Source: an uncultured Cellulosilyticum sp.
GTDB lineage: Bacteria; Bacillota; Clostridia; Lachnospirales; Cellulosilyticaceae
Assembly (NCBI GenBank): GCA_934725855.1
Contig: CAKVCL010000007.1
Location: forward strand, 62,001 to 126,000
Length of the DNA stretch: 64,000 nt
Reading direction: 5' to 3'
Shown here: piece after piece, positions 9,829 through 19,150 of the stretch
Position numbering within the stretch: position 1 is the first letter of the stretch
Layout: every line of letters starts with the position of its first letter
The notes under the pieces: model-generated
What the model was told of the DNA's origin: nothing
What the model saw: only the letters and a program-made list of their open reading frames with translations
Databases searched by the model: none
Program-made: the position numbers and the translations under genes

Positions 9829-10719
9829 ATGGAGGAGAATATTACATCATTTTTGTATTATTTAGAACATATTAAAGGGGCATCTAGTAATACAGTTCAA
9901 TCTTATGAAAGAGATTTGAAATATTTAGAAATGTATTTAGCAAAACAGAATCTAGGACCGATTGATGGTTTGAAAGAAGCAGATATTGAGGGGTACTTAA
10001 GTTATTTAAAGGAAAATCATAAATCAGCTGCAACCGTCTCAAGGACATTGGCTGCTATTCGTGCGTTCTATCAATATTTAGTAAAAGAAAATAAATTACA
10101 AGATAACCCGGCGAAAAAAATTGCATTACCCAAAATTGAAAAAAAGGCACCTCGTATTTTATCTCAAGAGCAAATCGTTTGTTTGCTTGAACAACCCAAT
10201 CGAAAAGATACCAAAGGGATTCGAGATCGTGCTATGTTAGAGTTACTTTATGCAACAGGCATTCGCGTATCGGAGCTTATTTCACTTCGTGTGACAGATA
10301 TTAATTTACAGCAAGGCTATATTATGTGTCGTGATTCACAAAAGGAAAGGACGATTCCTATAGGCAAATCTGCAATTTCTGCATTGCAACTTTACTTAGG
10401 AGATGTTCGACATATTCTCGTAAGGGATAGTAGTGATAAAACTCTATTTGTGAATTGTAATGGCTATCCTATGACTAGGCAAGGATTTTGGAAGATTTTA
10501 AAAACCTATGCCCATATGGCACATATTAACGAAGAGATTACGCCTCATATGCTTAGACATTCTTTTGCAGCCCATTTGGTACAAAATGGGGCAAATTTAA
10601 AATCGGTTCAACAAATGCTAGGGCATTCAGATATTTCAACGACTCAAATTTATATGCATTTAAATAAAGAAACTCAAGAGTTGATGGATGTATATCAAAA
10701 ATCCCATCCAAGAGCATAA
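9829..10719 (+). CDS. xerD: Site-specific tyrosine recombinase XerD
   Basis: 296 residues, the family length. An N-terminal SAM-like core-binding domain is followed by the catalytic domain. Catalytic residues are visible: Arg in ATGIRVSELISL, His/Arg in HMLRHSFAAHL, His in MLGHSDISTTQIY and the nucleophile Tyr in QIYMHLN. XerD with XerC resolves chromosome dimers at dif. It sits in the standard place before deoB of Firmicutes, under its own promoter with a terminator after it, so it is a housekeeping recombinase and not an element integrase. Confidence 0.95.
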   Translation: MEENITSFLYYLEHIKGASSNTVQSYERDLKYLEMYLAKQNLGPIDGLKEADIEGYLSYLKENHKSAATVSRTLAAIRAFYQYLVKENKLQDNPAKKIALPKIEKKAPRILSQEQIVCLLEQPNRKDTKGIRDRAMLELLYATGIRVSELISLRVTDINLQQGYIMCRDSQKERTIPIGKSAISALQLYLGDVRHILVRDSSDKTLFVNCNGYPMTRQGFWKILKTYAHMAHINEEITPHMLRHSFAAHLVQNGANLKSVQQMLGHSDISTTQIYMHLNKETQELMDVYQKSHPRA

Positions 10720-10752
10720 GCTGGAAAAGTGATTTTCTAGCTTTTCTTTTTT
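10718..10752 (+). terminator. Rho-independent terminator after xerD
   Basis: AAGCTGGAAAA / TTTTCTAGCTT stem overlapping the xerD stop, with a T-rich tail. Confidence 0.8.
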
Positions 10753-10864
10753 ACTAGCAAAACCTATTATTTTTTATGGAAACCCACAATGCAACTTTTT
10801 GGTAAAATGTGATACAATATATACGAATAGCATCTATGTTTATCGTAAATAGGAAGGTGATCAA

Positions 10865-12034
10865 ATGAAAAGAGCAATATGGATTGTATTAGATAGTGTA
10901 GGAATGGGTGCCATGCCAGATGCCATGCAATATGGGGATCAAGATGTGAATACAATTGCCCATACGTATACATTTGCGAATGGACTCGTATTAGATAACC
11001 TAGTGAAATATGGATTAGGCAATATTGAAGGAATGAAGGCATTACCAAAGGTACAAGCCCCTCAAGGTAATTTCGCAAGATTAGGAGAATTATCCAAAGG
11101 GAAAGACACAACCACTGGACACTGGGAAATGGTAGGTGTTTTAACCGAAGTACCTTTTCCAACTTATCCAAATGGTTTCCCCGCTGAGGTAATGGAAGCC
11201 TTTGAAGAAGCGATTGGAACTAAAACATTAGGAAATTGTACCGCATCAGGAACGGCTATTATTGAAGAATTAGGTGAGGAGCATGTTAGAACAGGTTATC
11301 CGATTGTCTATACTTCAGCTGATAGTGTTTTCCAAATTGCAGCCCATGAAAGTGTCGTGCCACTTGAAAAACTTTACGAAATGTGTGAAAAGGCTAGGCG
11401 CATTTTAACCGGTCAACATGAAGTAGCACGTGTCATTGCAAGACCTTTTACAGGAGAAGCTGGTCACTTTACACGTACCTCTAACCGTCGTGACTATGCG
11501 ATTAGTCCACCTACACCAAACTTATTAACTTACTGCGCAAAGGCAAATGTTCCTGTTATAGCAGTCGGTAAAATTGAAGATATTTTTAATAAACAAGGTG
11601 TCACAGTAGCCATTCATACCAAAGATAATGAAGATGGGATTAAGACCACTTTAGAGTGTATGGAAAAATATCCAGAGGGCTTAATTTTTACGAATCTAGT
11701 TGATTTTGATATGAAATGGGGACACAGAAGAAATGCTGAGCTTTATGGAAAAGGCTTAGAAGCTTTTGATGCTGCTTTACCTAAGATCATGGCTTCCATG
11801 AAGGAAGAGGATATACTTATCATTACAGCAGACCATGGATGTGATCCAACTGCACCAGGAACCGATCATACAAGAGAATATGTCCCACTTCTTGTGATTG
11901 GAAAGCCGCTTAAACAAGGGGTCGATATGGGAACAAGAGCAAGCTTTGCAGATATTGGGCAAACTGTATGCGAGTATTTTGGCTTACCTAGCTTAAAAAT
12001 TGGTGAGAGCTTCTTAGCTAAAGTGCATAGGTAG
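10865..12034 (+). CDS. deoB: Phosphopentomutase
   Basis: Cytoplasmic Mn-dependent enzyme interconverting (deoxy)ribose-1-phosphate and -5-phosphate. The alkaline-phosphatase-fold metal motifs are present: IVLDSVGMGAMPDA at the N-terminus, GKDTTTGHWEMVG (phosphorylated Thr region) at ~residues 82-94, and ITADHGCDPTAPGTDHTREY near the C-terminus. The length of 389 is typical. With the downstream nucleoside phosphorylase it forms a nucleoside catabolism operon. The ATG follows AGGAAGGTGATCAA. Confidence 0.97.
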   Translation: MKRAIWIVLDSVGMGAMPDAMQYGDQDVNTIAHTYTFANGLVLDNLVKYGLGNIEGMKALPKVQAPQGNFARLGELSKGKDTTTGHWEMVGVLTEVPFPTYPNGFPAEVMEAFEEAIGTKTLGNCTASGTAIIEELGEEHVRTGYPIVYTSADSVFQIAAHESVVPLEKLYEMCEKARRILTGQHEVARVIARPFTGEAGHFTRTSNRRDYAISPPTPNLLTYCAKANVPVIAVGKIEDIFNKQGVTVAIHTKDNEDGIKTTLECMEKYPEGLIFTNLVDFDMKWGHRRNAELYGKGLEAFDAALPKIMASMKEEDILIITADHGCDPTAPGTDHTREYVPLLVIGKPLKQGVDMGTRASFADIGQTVCEYFGLPSLKIGESFLAKVHR

Positions 12035-12058
12035 CCAAAGTAAGGAGGAATCGTGACG

Positions 12059-13366
12059 ATGCGAATGTATGACATTATTGAACACAAGAAAAAAGGTAAG
12101 GCATTAAGCAAAGAGGAAATTCACTTTGTTATAGAAGGCTATACTAAAGGAACCATTCCAGATTATCAAGTTTCAGCATTGATGATGGCGATTTATTTTC
12201 AAGGGATGACATTAGAAGAAACAGCAACCCTTACCATGGAGATGGCACAAAGTGGGGATGAAATGGATTTATCGCCTATTGAAGGGATCAAAGTGGATAA
12301 ACATAGCACGGGTGGCGTGGGAGATAAGACAACGATTGTCCTTGCTCCACTTGTAGCTGCAGTAGGTGGAAAAGTGGCTAAAATGTCTGGAAGAGGACTA
12401 GGTCACACAGGTGGAACGATTGATAAATTAGAATCTTTTAAAGGGTTTAAAGTGGAATTATCTGAAGAGGCTTTTTTTGAGCAAGTGAATAAGCATCATA
12501 TTGCGGTTGTAGGTCAAAGTGGAGAATTGGCGCCTGCGGATAAAAAGCTTTATGCACTACGTGATGTAACCGCTACGGTAGATAACATGAGTTTGATTGC
12601 AAGCTCAATTATGTCCAAGAAAATCGCTTCTGGTGCAGATGCAATCTGTTTGGATGTTAAATGTGGAACGGGTGCATTTATGAAGACTTTAGAGGATGCC
12701 AAAGCGTTAGCACAGGCTATGGTCGATATCGGAAACCATGTGGGACGTCATACGATGGCGGTTGTTTCAGATATGAATCAGCCACTAGGGTTTGCAGTAG
12801 GAAATGCCTTAGAAGTCATTGAGGCAATTGAAACGCTTAAAGGAAATGGACCAGCTGATTTGACAAAGTTAACCACTACCCTTGCCAGTTACATGCTCGT
12901 TATGGGGAAAGTGTGTGAGAATGTAGAAGCCGCTCAAAAGGCAGTGCAGGAAGTCATTGAAAATGGTCAGGCGATTGCCAAATTACAAGAATGGGTAAGT
13001 CTTCAAGGTGGGGATGCTAAAGCTGTTTTAGATTATAGCTTATTGCCACAAGCACGTTATCAAAAAGAAGTGACTTTAGATGGAGAAGGTTATGTTTCTG
13101 GTATTGAAGCAGAATCCGTAGGAAAAGCGGCACTTGTTTTAGGTGCAGGTAGAGAAACCAAAGAAAGTACCATTGATTTAGCTGTTGGAATTGTGATTCA
13201 TAAGAAAATTGGAGATACGGTTGCAAAAGGTGAATCAGTAGCGACTGTATACTACAATGATTTAGCCAAATGTGAAGCAGCAGAAGCCATATTAAAATCA
13301 GCTTATACCTTAAGTGCATCAAAGGTCAAACCACAAACACTCATTTATGAGATTATAGAAGCCTAA
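12059..13366 (+). CDS. pdp: Pyrimidine-nucleoside phosphorylase
   Basis: Cleaves uridine/thymidine with phosphate to a base and (deoxy)ribose-1-phosphate, which deoB then converts. The [15 protein letters not shown] phosphate-binding signature and [18 protein letters not shown] are present. ATG 12059 ([16 protein letters not shown]) aligns with the usual start of the family and lies 10 nt after AAGGAGG; GTG 12053 and ATG 12065 are alternatives. It is 24 nt downstream of deoB and clearly co-transcribed. Its stop is followed by an arm complementary to the next gene's SD (see 13368-13452). Confidence 0.95.
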   Translation: MRMYDIIEHKKKGKALSKEEIHFVIEGYTKGTIPDYQVSALMMAIYFQGMTLEETATLTMEMAQSGDEMDLSPIEGIKVDKHSTGGVGDKTTIVLAPLVAAVGGKVAKMSGRGLGHTGGTIDKLESFKGFKVELSEEAFFEQVNKHHIAVVGQSGELAPADKKLYALRDVTATVDNMSLIASSIMSKKIASGADAICLDVKCGTGAFMKTLEDAKALAQAMVDIGNHVGRHTMAVVSDMNQPLGFAVGNALEVIEAIETLKGNGPADLTKLTTTLASYMLVMGKVCENVEAAQKAVQEVIENGQAIAKLQEWVSLQGGDAKAVLDYSLLPQARYQKEVTLDGEGYVSGIEAESVGKAALVLGAGRETKESTIDLAVGIVIHKKIGDTVAKGESVATVYYNDLAKCEAAEAILKSAYTLSASKVKPQTLIYEIIEA

Positions 13367-13367
13367 G

Positions 13368-13452
13368 AAAAACCTCCTTGATATCTTTGGATTGTCAGTA
13401 TAATTTGTTTTAAATGACAAATACTACAAGAAAAAGAATGAAGGAGGTTTTT
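13368..13452 (+). promoter_or_regulatory. Long-loop inverted repeat sequestering the SD of the next gene, with an internal promoter
   Basis: AAAAACCTCCTT at 13368-13379 is perfectly complementary over 12 nt to AAGGAGGTTTTT at 13441-13452, the ribosome site of the carboxypeptidase gene. Between the arms lies a candidate promoter, TTGATA (13378-13383), 15 nt, TATAAT (13399-13404). Transcripts read through from pdp would contain both arms and could hide the SD, while transcripts started at the inner promoter would lack the 5' arm. The T-rich 3' arm could also act as a terminator. Confidence 0.5.
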
Positions 13453-13453
13453 T

Positions 13454-14632
13454 ATGAAAAAGCGCAGTGCATGGATCGCCTTATGGGTAAGTACGCTATT
13501 ACTCTGTACGAATCTCTATGCAAAATCAGCCGTCAAAGATCAAACAATGGCTCAAACCGCAAGAAGCTATGTTTTAATGGAACAATCCAGTGGCAAAATC
13601 CTACTAGAAAGAGATGCCCAAAAAGTATTACCCCCTGCTAGTATTACAAAGGTTATGACCCTACTACTCATTAATGAAGCCATAGATGCAGGAAAAATCA
13701 ACTGGGATGATTCCGTCACTATTAGTGAGCATGCTGCCCATATGGGTGGGTCACAAGTGTTTATGGAACCAGGTGAAACGCAAACCGTTCGTGATTTAGT
13801 AAAATGTATTTGTATTGCATCAGCAAATGATGCAGCTGTTGCCATGAGTGAATATATTGCTGGAAGTGAAGCACAGTTTGTAGAGCTCATGAATAAGCGT
13901 GCACAAGAATTAGGCATGACGCATACCACTTTTAAAAATGCGTGTGGATTGCATGTCGAAGGTCATGCTTCCTGTGCCAAAGATATTGCCCTTATGTCAA
14001 GGGCCTTACTAGAAGAGCATCCAGAGATGTCTAAAATTTTAACGACATGGATGGACAGTATTACGCATCGTACCAGACGGGGTGAAAGTGAATTTGGTCT
14101 TTCTAATACGAATAAAATGATCAAATGGTATAATGGATTAACTGGACTTAAAACCGGCTATACGCCCGAAGCAAAGCATTGTGTGAGTGCAACAGCCACA
14201 AGAGATCAAATGAATCTGATTGCTGTGATTATGGGGGCGGCTGATGGTAAAACACGTTTTAAAGAAGCAGCCGAGCTTTTAGACTACGGATTTGCAAATT
14301 ATAAAGTCAAAGTAGGCCCACAAATTGGCACCATTATAGGGCAGCAAGACATTAAGAAGGGAACCCTTAAACAAATTGATGTAGCGGCAGGAGAAACAAA
14401 GTCTTTTGTCATCCCAAAAGCAAGTGACCAAAGTGAGCTCACTTATGAATTACAATATACCAAGCCTTTAATGGCACCCATTCATAAAGGTGAAGTCGTG
14501 GGACGTATCGTTTATTATTTAGATGGCAATGAAGTAGGTGAAGGCACTTTGCAGTCAGCCAGTGAAGTGAAAAAAGCAACGCTTAAACAAATGGTACCTT
14601 ATATGGCAAAACGTTTCTTTAAAATGGGATAA
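13454..14632 (+). CDS. D-alanyl-D-alanine carboxypeptidase (penicillin-binding protein, S11 family)
   Basis: 392 residues with a signal peptide (hydrophobic ~7-22 ending near YAKS). S11 active-site motifs: SITK (PPASITKVMTLLL, nucleophile Ser), SAN (CIASANDAAVAM) and KTG (TGLKTGYTPEAKH). A C-terminal beta-rich PBP5-C domain and a membrane-anchoring amphipathic tail (YMAKRFFKMG) follow. It trims the terminal D-Ala of peptidoglycan stem peptides outside the membrane. It is similar in plan to the enzyme at 16214 but clearly diverged, so not a recent duplicate. DacB/DacF-type roles cannot be told apart from sequence alone. Confidence 0.92.
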   Translation: MKKRSAWIALWVSTLLLCTNLYAKSAVKDQTMAQTARSYVLMEQSSGKILLERDAQKVLPPASITKVMTLLLINEAIDAGKINWDDSVTISEHAAHMGGSQVFMEPGETQTVRDLVKCICIASANDAAVAMSEYIAGSEAQFVELMNKRAQELGMTHTTFKNACGLHVEGHASCAKDIALMSRALLEEHPEMSKILTTWMDSITHRTRRGESEFGLSNTNKMIKWYNGLTGLKTGYTPEAKHCVSATATRDQMNLIAVIMGAADGKTRFKEAAELLDYGFANYKVKVGPQIGTIIGQQDIKKGTLKQIDVAAGETKSFVIPKASDQSELTYELQYTKPLMAPIHKGEVVGRIVYYLDGNEVGEGTLQSASEVKKATLKQMVPYMAKRFFKMG

Positions 14633-14638
14633 TTATTC

Positions 14639-14673
14639 AAAAAAAGTATCTTTCAAAAAAAGGTACTTTTTTT
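14639..14673 (+). terminator. Rho-independent terminator after the carboxypeptidase gene
   Basis: AAAAAAAGTA / TACTTTTTTT stem with a U-tail, a few nt after the stop. Confidence 0.78.
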
Positions 14674-14780
14674 GCGTCATCCATCAAAAACGCCAAATGA
14701 AGTCTTTTACTGAAAAGCTTGCATAAAACGTGACAAGAAGCTACACTATTGGTAGAACAAAAGAAGCAGGAGGCAGAAAA

Positions 14781-15530
14781 GTGACTGTCACATTTAAATT
14801 ACAAGATTTTGAGGGGCCACTTGATTTATTACTCTACTTAATTGAAAAGAATAAGATGAATATTTACGATATCGAAATTTCGTCTATTACAGATCAGTAT
14901 ATGGCCTATTTAGAAGCTGCCTCAGAAGTTGAACTCGATCAAATGAGTGATTTTATTGTCATGGCGGCTACTTTATTGTATATTAAGTCACGGATGCTTT
15001 TACCCAAACCTAATAAAGTGGGCGAAGAAAATGAAGAAGATCCACGTGAAGAATTAATTCGTAAATTAATTGAATATAAAAAAGTTAAATATGTATCAGA
15101 AAAACTCAGTGAATGTCAAGGGGAATCGATGCAATATTGCTTTAGAAATCATATGGCACATGGAGAGATTCCAGATGCCCCACTTAATTATGATCGCATT
15201 TTAAATGATGTATCCTTAAAATTACTTTATGATACATTTGATCAACTCATGAGACAAAAAGAATGGGATAAGCATAAGCAGGAAGAGCAACAAATTGACC
15301 GAAGGATTTTACGAAAAGATGCTTATACGATCGAGGAAAAGAGTACTTATATCCGTGAGTTAATTGCTTTAAAAGGTGAAACATCTTTTTATACGATTTG
15401 TCATGGAGAAATGCCAAGAATAGAGATTATTGTTACTTTTATGGCACTTTTAGAATTGGTTCATAAAAAAGAGATTTTTGTGATACAGGAAGAACCAGGT
15501 AGAGACATTCTGATTAAGGAGGCAATATAG
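14781..15530 (+). CDS. scpA: Segregation and condensation protein A (SMC kleisin)
   Basis: ScpA bridges the SMC heads with ScpB in chromosome condensation. The N-terminal kleisin signature FKLQDFEGPLDLLLYLIEK and the following YDIEISSITDQYMAYL are diagnostic. The best start is GTG 14781 (VTVTFKLQDFEG), 7 nt after AGGAGG and matching the usual ScpA N-terminus; the open frame extends upstream to 14730 but without a ribosome site. 249 residues. It is followed 2 nt later by scpB, the standard operon. Confidence 0.95.
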   Translation: MTVTFKLQDFEGPLDLLLYLIEKNKMNIYDIEISSITDQYMAYLEAASEVELDQMSDFIVMAATLLYIKSRMLLPKPNKVGEENEEDPREELIRKLIEYKKVKYVSEKLSECQGESMQYCFRNHMAHGEIPDAPLNYDRILNDVSLKLLYDTFDQLMRQKEWDKHKQEEQQIDRRILRKDAYTIEEKSTYIRELIALKGETSFYTICHGEMPRIEIIVTFMALLELVHKKEIFVIQEEPGRDILIKEAI

Positions 15531-15532
15531 AT

Positions 15533-16138
15533 TTGAAAAAAACAGAATTAGAGAGCCAACTAGAAGCGGTGCTTTTTTATGCTGGAGACAGCATTTCGGT
15601 GAAAAGGCTAGAAGAAATTTGTGATCAAGAGGCGTTTTCAATTCGCCATGCCATCAATCATTTAAGCGAACTATATAAAGAAAGTAACAGTGGCATTGAA
15701 ATCATAGAAGTAGATGATGGCTATCAAATGTGTACATCACCTAAACATTTACAAAGTATTCAGCTTTATAGGCAAAAACCTGCAAAAAATATACTGACTC
15801 AAGCATTAATTGAAACATTGGCTATCGTAGCCTATTCACAACCCATCACACGTACACAAATTGAAGATATACGTGGTGTAAGATGTGAGCATGCGATTAG
15901 CCGCTTGTTAGAATATGGGCTCATTGAAGAAGTAGGCCGCCTTAATGTGATTGGTAGACCGATTTTATTTGGAACAACTCATGAATTTTTACGTCATTTT
16001 GGCTTTAAAAATCTAGAAGAAATGCCTAAAATTAAAGAAGAGCTACTAGAAAAATTTAAAGAGGAAGTTCAAGAAGAGATGAGTTATTATGAAGAAGATG
16101 AGCGTGTCCAAAAGAATCCTACAATGGTGGAAGAATAA
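15533..16138 (+). CDS. scpB: Segregation and condensation protein B
   Basis: ScpB dimers bind ScpA in the SMC complex. 201 residues with two winged-helix domains; ETLAIVAYSQPITRTQIEDIRGV and LIEEVGRLNVIGRPILFGTT are family signatures. It starts at TTG 15533, 9 nt after AAGGAGG. The acidic C-terminal tail is usual. Confidence 0.96.
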   Translation: MKKTELESQLEAVLFYAGDSISVKRLEEICDQEAFSIRHAINHLSELYKESNSGIEIIEVDDGYQMCTSPKHLQSIQLYRQKPAKNILTQALIETLAIVAYSQPITRTQIEDIRGVRCEHAISRLLEYGLIEEVGRLNVIGRPILFGTTHEFLRHFGFKNLEEMPKIKEELLEKFKEEVQEEMSYYEEDERVQKNPTMVEE

Positions 16139-16151
16139 ATAAAAATTTAAG

Positions 16152-16180
16152 CGAATAATGTTTAGGCATTAGGGAAAATT
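16152..16180 (+). promoter_or_regulatory. Candidate forespore (sigma-F/G-like) promoter of dacF
   Basis: GAATA at 16153-16157 and GGGAAAATT at 16172-16180, 14 nt apart, loosely fit the sigma-F/G pattern. B. subtilis dacF is sigma-F dependent, so this is plausible, but the match is weak. Confidence 0.3.
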
Positions 16181-16213
16181 AAAAAGAGATGATAAAATGC
16201 AAGGAGTGAAACC

Positions 16214-17353
16214 ATGAAAAAGGTGATATTAGCTCTTGGCTTAACCGCTATTTTTAGTTTAGCCCAAGTGACCTATGCCAGTTCAGATTTGCCAAAAGTA
16301 AAAGCAAAAGGTGCTGTGCTGATTGAACAAGAAAGTAAAAGAATTCTTTATGAGCAAAATGCCGAGGCTTCTTTGCCTATGGCAAGTACTACTAAGATTA
16401 TGACCTGCATCTTAGCTTTAGAAAAAGGAAATTTAGAGGATATTGTCATAACTTCCAATAGAGCGGCTAAAGCACCACCTGTTAAACTCAAATTAAAAGT
16501 GGGTGAAAAGCAGAGATTAGGCGATTTACTTTATGCCTTAATGCTACAATCAGACAATGATGTAGCAGTGGCTATTGCTGAACATATTGGTGGCAGTGTG
16601 GAAGCCTTTTGTGAGATGATGACCCAAAAAGCACAGAGTATTGGTGCCGTGCATACTTCATTTAAAACGCCCAATGGGTTGGACGCCGAGGGACATTATT
16701 CAACCGCTTATGATATGGCACTGATTGGAGCCTACGCTTTGGAAAATCCAGAGTTTGTAAAGATTGTTACCACCACAAATATTAGCATCCCTACTGTAAA
16801 AACAGAAGGCAGTGTGCGCCATGACCTTCAAAATAAAAATCGCTTTATTTATAGCTATGAAGGGGCAAATGGGATCAAAACGGGATTTACGAATAAGGCA
16901 GGGCATTGTTTTGTAGGGGGTGCCAAGAAAAATGAGATGCAATTAGTTGCAGCTGCTTTAGGATCAGGTTGGGGTAAGAATGGTAAAACCCAGAAATATA
17001 CGGACGTCATGCAAATGATGACATATGGTTTTAAAAACTATGAAAAGGTACAATTAGTAGAACCTAATGATCAAGTAGATACTGTGCCTGTAGAAAAAGC
17101 ACTCGTTGAGCAGGTGAATGTGAGTTGCAAGGATAAGGTTGTTATGCCTTTAACGAAGCAAGAAAAAGATAAGGTATATCTTAAAAAGGTATTGCCTACT
17201 ATGATTGTAGCACCCATTAAAGAAGGTCAAGTCATTGGTGAAATACAAGTTATTTGTGACAATGTAACATTAGCTAAAGCACCTCTTTATGCATCTGAAA
17301 CGATTAAAAAGGCAACACTGTTAGATTATATTAAGGATTGGTTAAAAAAATAA
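16214..17353 (+). CDS. dacF: D-alanyl-D-alanine carboxypeptidase, DacF-like
   Basis: 379 residues with a signal peptide (KKVILALGLTAIFSLAQVTYAS). S11 motifs: STTK (MASTTKIMTCILAL), SDN (MLQSDNDVAVAIA) and KTG (GIKTGFTNKAGH). The C-terminal domain and amphipathic anchor (LLDYIKDWLKK) complete a PBP5-like protein. The position scpA-scpB-dacF-rluB resembles the Bacillus region around dacB/spmAB/rluB, and DacF/DacB of spore formers tune cortex cross-linking; spmA/spmB are absent here. The SD is AAGGAGTG. Confidence 0.85.
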   Translation: MKKVILALGLTAIFSLAQVTYASSDLPKVKAKGAVLIEQESKRILYEQNAEASLPMASTTKIMTCILALEKGNLEDIVITSNRAAKAPPVKLKLKVGEKQRLGDLLYALMLQSDNDVAVAIAEHIGGSVEAFCEMMTQKAQSIGAVHTSFKTPNGLDAEGHYSTAYDMALIGAYALENPEFVKIVTTTNISIPTVKTEGSVRHDLQNKNRFIYSYEGANGIKTGFTNKAGHCFVGGAKKNEMQLVAAALGSGWGKNGKTQKYTDVMQMMTYGFKNYEKVQLVEPNDQVDTVPVEKALVEQVNVSCKDKVVMPLTKQEKDKVYLKKVLPTMIVAPIKEGQVIGEIQVICDNVTLAKAPLYASETIKKATLLDYIKDWLKK

Positions 17354-17377
17354 GAACAAAGAAATAAGAGGGGTTTT

Positions 17378-18103
17378 ATGAGATTACAAAAATATTTAGC
17401 CAGTTGTGGCATTGCTTCAAGAAGAAAATGTGAAGCTTATATATTAGAAGGCAAAGTGTGTGTCAATGGGCAAGTCGTTCAAACATTGGGCACACAAGTG
17501 GAAGAAAGTGATGAAGTGACTTTCTGTGGGAAAAAAGTGTGTAGGCAAGCGGAAGAAGTTTATTATATGCTTCATAAGCCAGTCGGTTATGTCACAACGG
17601 TGCAAGATGAAAAACATCGGCAAACGGTTTTAGATTTAATTGAGGATGAAAGTCACCGTGTTTATCCAGTCGGTCGTTTGGATTATAATACCTCAGGGTT
17701 ATTGTTACTAACTAATGATGGGGCGCTTACCTATGGCTTAACTCATCCAAAGCATCACGTTAATAAATGTTATGAAGTGAAAGTAAAAGGGGTGCTCAGT
17801 GAAGAAGCCAAAAAAGCACTCAAATGTGGCGTTATGCTGGACGGCAAATTAACTTATCCAGCACACCTTAAAGTCATTAAAAAAGGGGAGAAATCAACTT
17901 TATTTCATTTGACCATTCATGAAGGGCGTAATCGACAAGTTAGGCGCATGTGTGAGGCCGTTGGATATCCTGTGCTTTCACTTAAAAGAATTTCTGTTGG
18001 GAAATTAACCTTGGGTGACTTAGAAGTAGGCAAGTATCGTGCATTAACGGATGAAGAAATACATTATTTACAAAGAATGAGTCAAAATGACTTTCAAAAA
18101 TAG
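17378..18103 (+). CDS. rluB: RluB-type pseudouridine synthase (RsuA/RluB/E/F family)
   Basis: 241 residues: an S4 domain (MRLQKYLASCGIASRRKCEAYI) followed by the synthase domain. The catalytic Asp lies in YPVGRLDYNTSGLLLLTNDG; GRNRQVRRMCEAVGYPVLSLKR is the second signature. It modifies a uridine of 23S rRNA (position 2605 in the RluB case) or a related site. The genomic position after scpB and dac genes supports RluB. The SD is AGAGGGG. Confidence 0.9.
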   Translation: MRLQKYLASCGIASRRKCEAYILEGKVCVNGQVVQTLGTQVEESDEVTFCGKKVCRQAEEVYYMLHKPVGYVTTVQDEKHRQTVLDLIEDESHRVYPVGRLDYNTSGLLLLTNDGALTYGLTHPKHHVNKCYEVKVKGVLSEEAKKALKCGVMLDGKLTYPAHLKVIKKGEKSTLFHLTIHEGRNRQVRRMCEAVGYPVLSLKRISVGKLTLGDLEVGKYRALTDEEIHYLQRMSQNDFQK

Positions 18104-18137
18104 CTTTGTTCCACAAGAACAAAGCTATTTTTGAAAG
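18091..18137 (+). terminator. Strong terminator overlapping the rluB stop
   Basis: Perfect 21-bp stem CTTTCAAAAATAGCTTTGTTC / its complement around a 5-nt loop ccaca. Because the 5' arm begins within the last rluB codons, it could pause readers in both directions. Confidence 0.85.
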
Positions 18138-18168
18138 CTTTGCATTCATTTATTTTACATAAACGATA

Positions 18169-18177
18169 TGCTATAAT
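18169..18177 (+). promoter_or_regulatory. Extended -10 promoter upstream of the RpiR-type regulator
   Basis: TG-C-TATAAT (18169-18177) is an extended -10 element; no good -35 is visible. The gene starts 48 nt downstream. Confidence 0.5.
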
Positions 18178-18224
18178 GTATAATGAATAGAATGGAGAGG
18201 AACGTCCAAAGGAAGGATTAGATA

Positions 18225-19133
18225 ATGAATAAGAATGACTTAATTCATAGAATACGAAAAAATATGCCTAAACTCAGTAAAGGACAGAAACTGATTGCAA
18301 ATTACATTATTAATCATTATGAAAAAGCGGTTTATTTAACTGCTGCAAAACTGGGGTCTATTGTTGGTGTCAGTGAGTCAACCGTCGTAAGATTTGCAAA
18401 TGAATTGGGTTATGATGGGTATCCAAAATTTCAAAATGCTTTAGAAGAGCTCGTTAAGAGCAAATTAACAGCCATGCAACGTCTTGAAGTGACAACGGAT
18501 CGAATTGATACTTGCCATGTTCTCAAAAGTGTGCTTCAAATGGATGAAGAAAAAATTCGTAGTACAAGAGAACAAATCGATGAAATCGCTTTTAATGAAG
18601 CCATCGAAAAGATTATGAAAGCTAAAACAATTTATGTCATGGGTGTAAGAAGTTGCGCTGGACTTGCAAGTTTTTTAGGCTTTTATTTAAATATTATTTT
18701 CGATAATATTAAAGTGGTGAATTCAAATAGTGTAAGTGAAATGTTTGAAGCCATTCATCGTATTGATGAAGAGGATGTTATCATTGGGATTAGCTTTCCA
18801 CGTTATTCTAAGCGTGTGATGAAATGTTTAGAGTTTGCACAGGGGCAAAAGGCGAGTGTGATTACCATTACAGATAGTTATATTTCACCAATTGCGAGTT
18901 ATGCCGATTATGCTTTAGTTGGAAGCAGTGAGATGGTTTCATTTGTGGATTCATTAGTAGCGCCATTAAGCATTATTAATGCTATTATTGTAGCGATAAG
19001 CTTACGCAAAAAAGACGAGATAGCCGTTAATTTAGAAAGGCTAGAACATATATGGTCAGAATATGAAGTTTATGATGATTCACATCGAGAATTAGGACCT
19101 ACAACAGAAGAAAGTAAGGAAAAATTTGATTAA
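18225..19133 (+). CDS. MurR/RpiR-family transcriptional regulator
   Basis: 302 residues: an N-terminal RpiR helix-turn-helix domain (~1-77, with LGSIVGVSESTVVRFANELGYDGYPKFQ) and a SIS sugar-phosphate-binding domain (~120-260, with IYVMGVRSCAGLASFLGFYL). Such regulators sense phosphosugars. No sugar genes are adjacent; it leads the aroH-cmk-ispH-cheR run, so its target is not evident. It starts at ATG 18225 after AAGGA. Confidence 0.9.
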   Translation: MNKNDLIHRIRKNMPKLSKGQKLIANYIINHYEKAVYLTAAKLGSIVGVSESTVVRFANELGYDGYPKFQNALEELVKSKLTAMQRLEVTTDRIDTCHVLKSVLQMDEEKIRSTREQIDEIAFNEAIEKIMKAKTIYVMGVRSCAGLASFLGFYLNIIFDNIKVVNSNSVSEMFEAIHRIDEEDVIIGISFPRYSKRVMKCLEFAQGQKASVITITDSYISPIASYADYALVGSSEMVSFVDSLVAPLSIINAIIVAISLRKKDEIAVNLERLEHIWSEYEVYDDSHRELGPTTEESKEKFD

Positions 19134-19150
19134 TTAGGGGAGGAAACATC

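Noticed and set aside
9829..10719. XerD-like gene as integrase of a mobile element
   Set aside because: It has the standard XerD length and motifs and lies among conserved housekeeping genes, without att-like repeats or cargo.
13454..17353. Recent duplication of D,D-carboxypeptidase genes
   Set aside because: The two proteins share motifs and plan but differ throughout; they are old paralogues.
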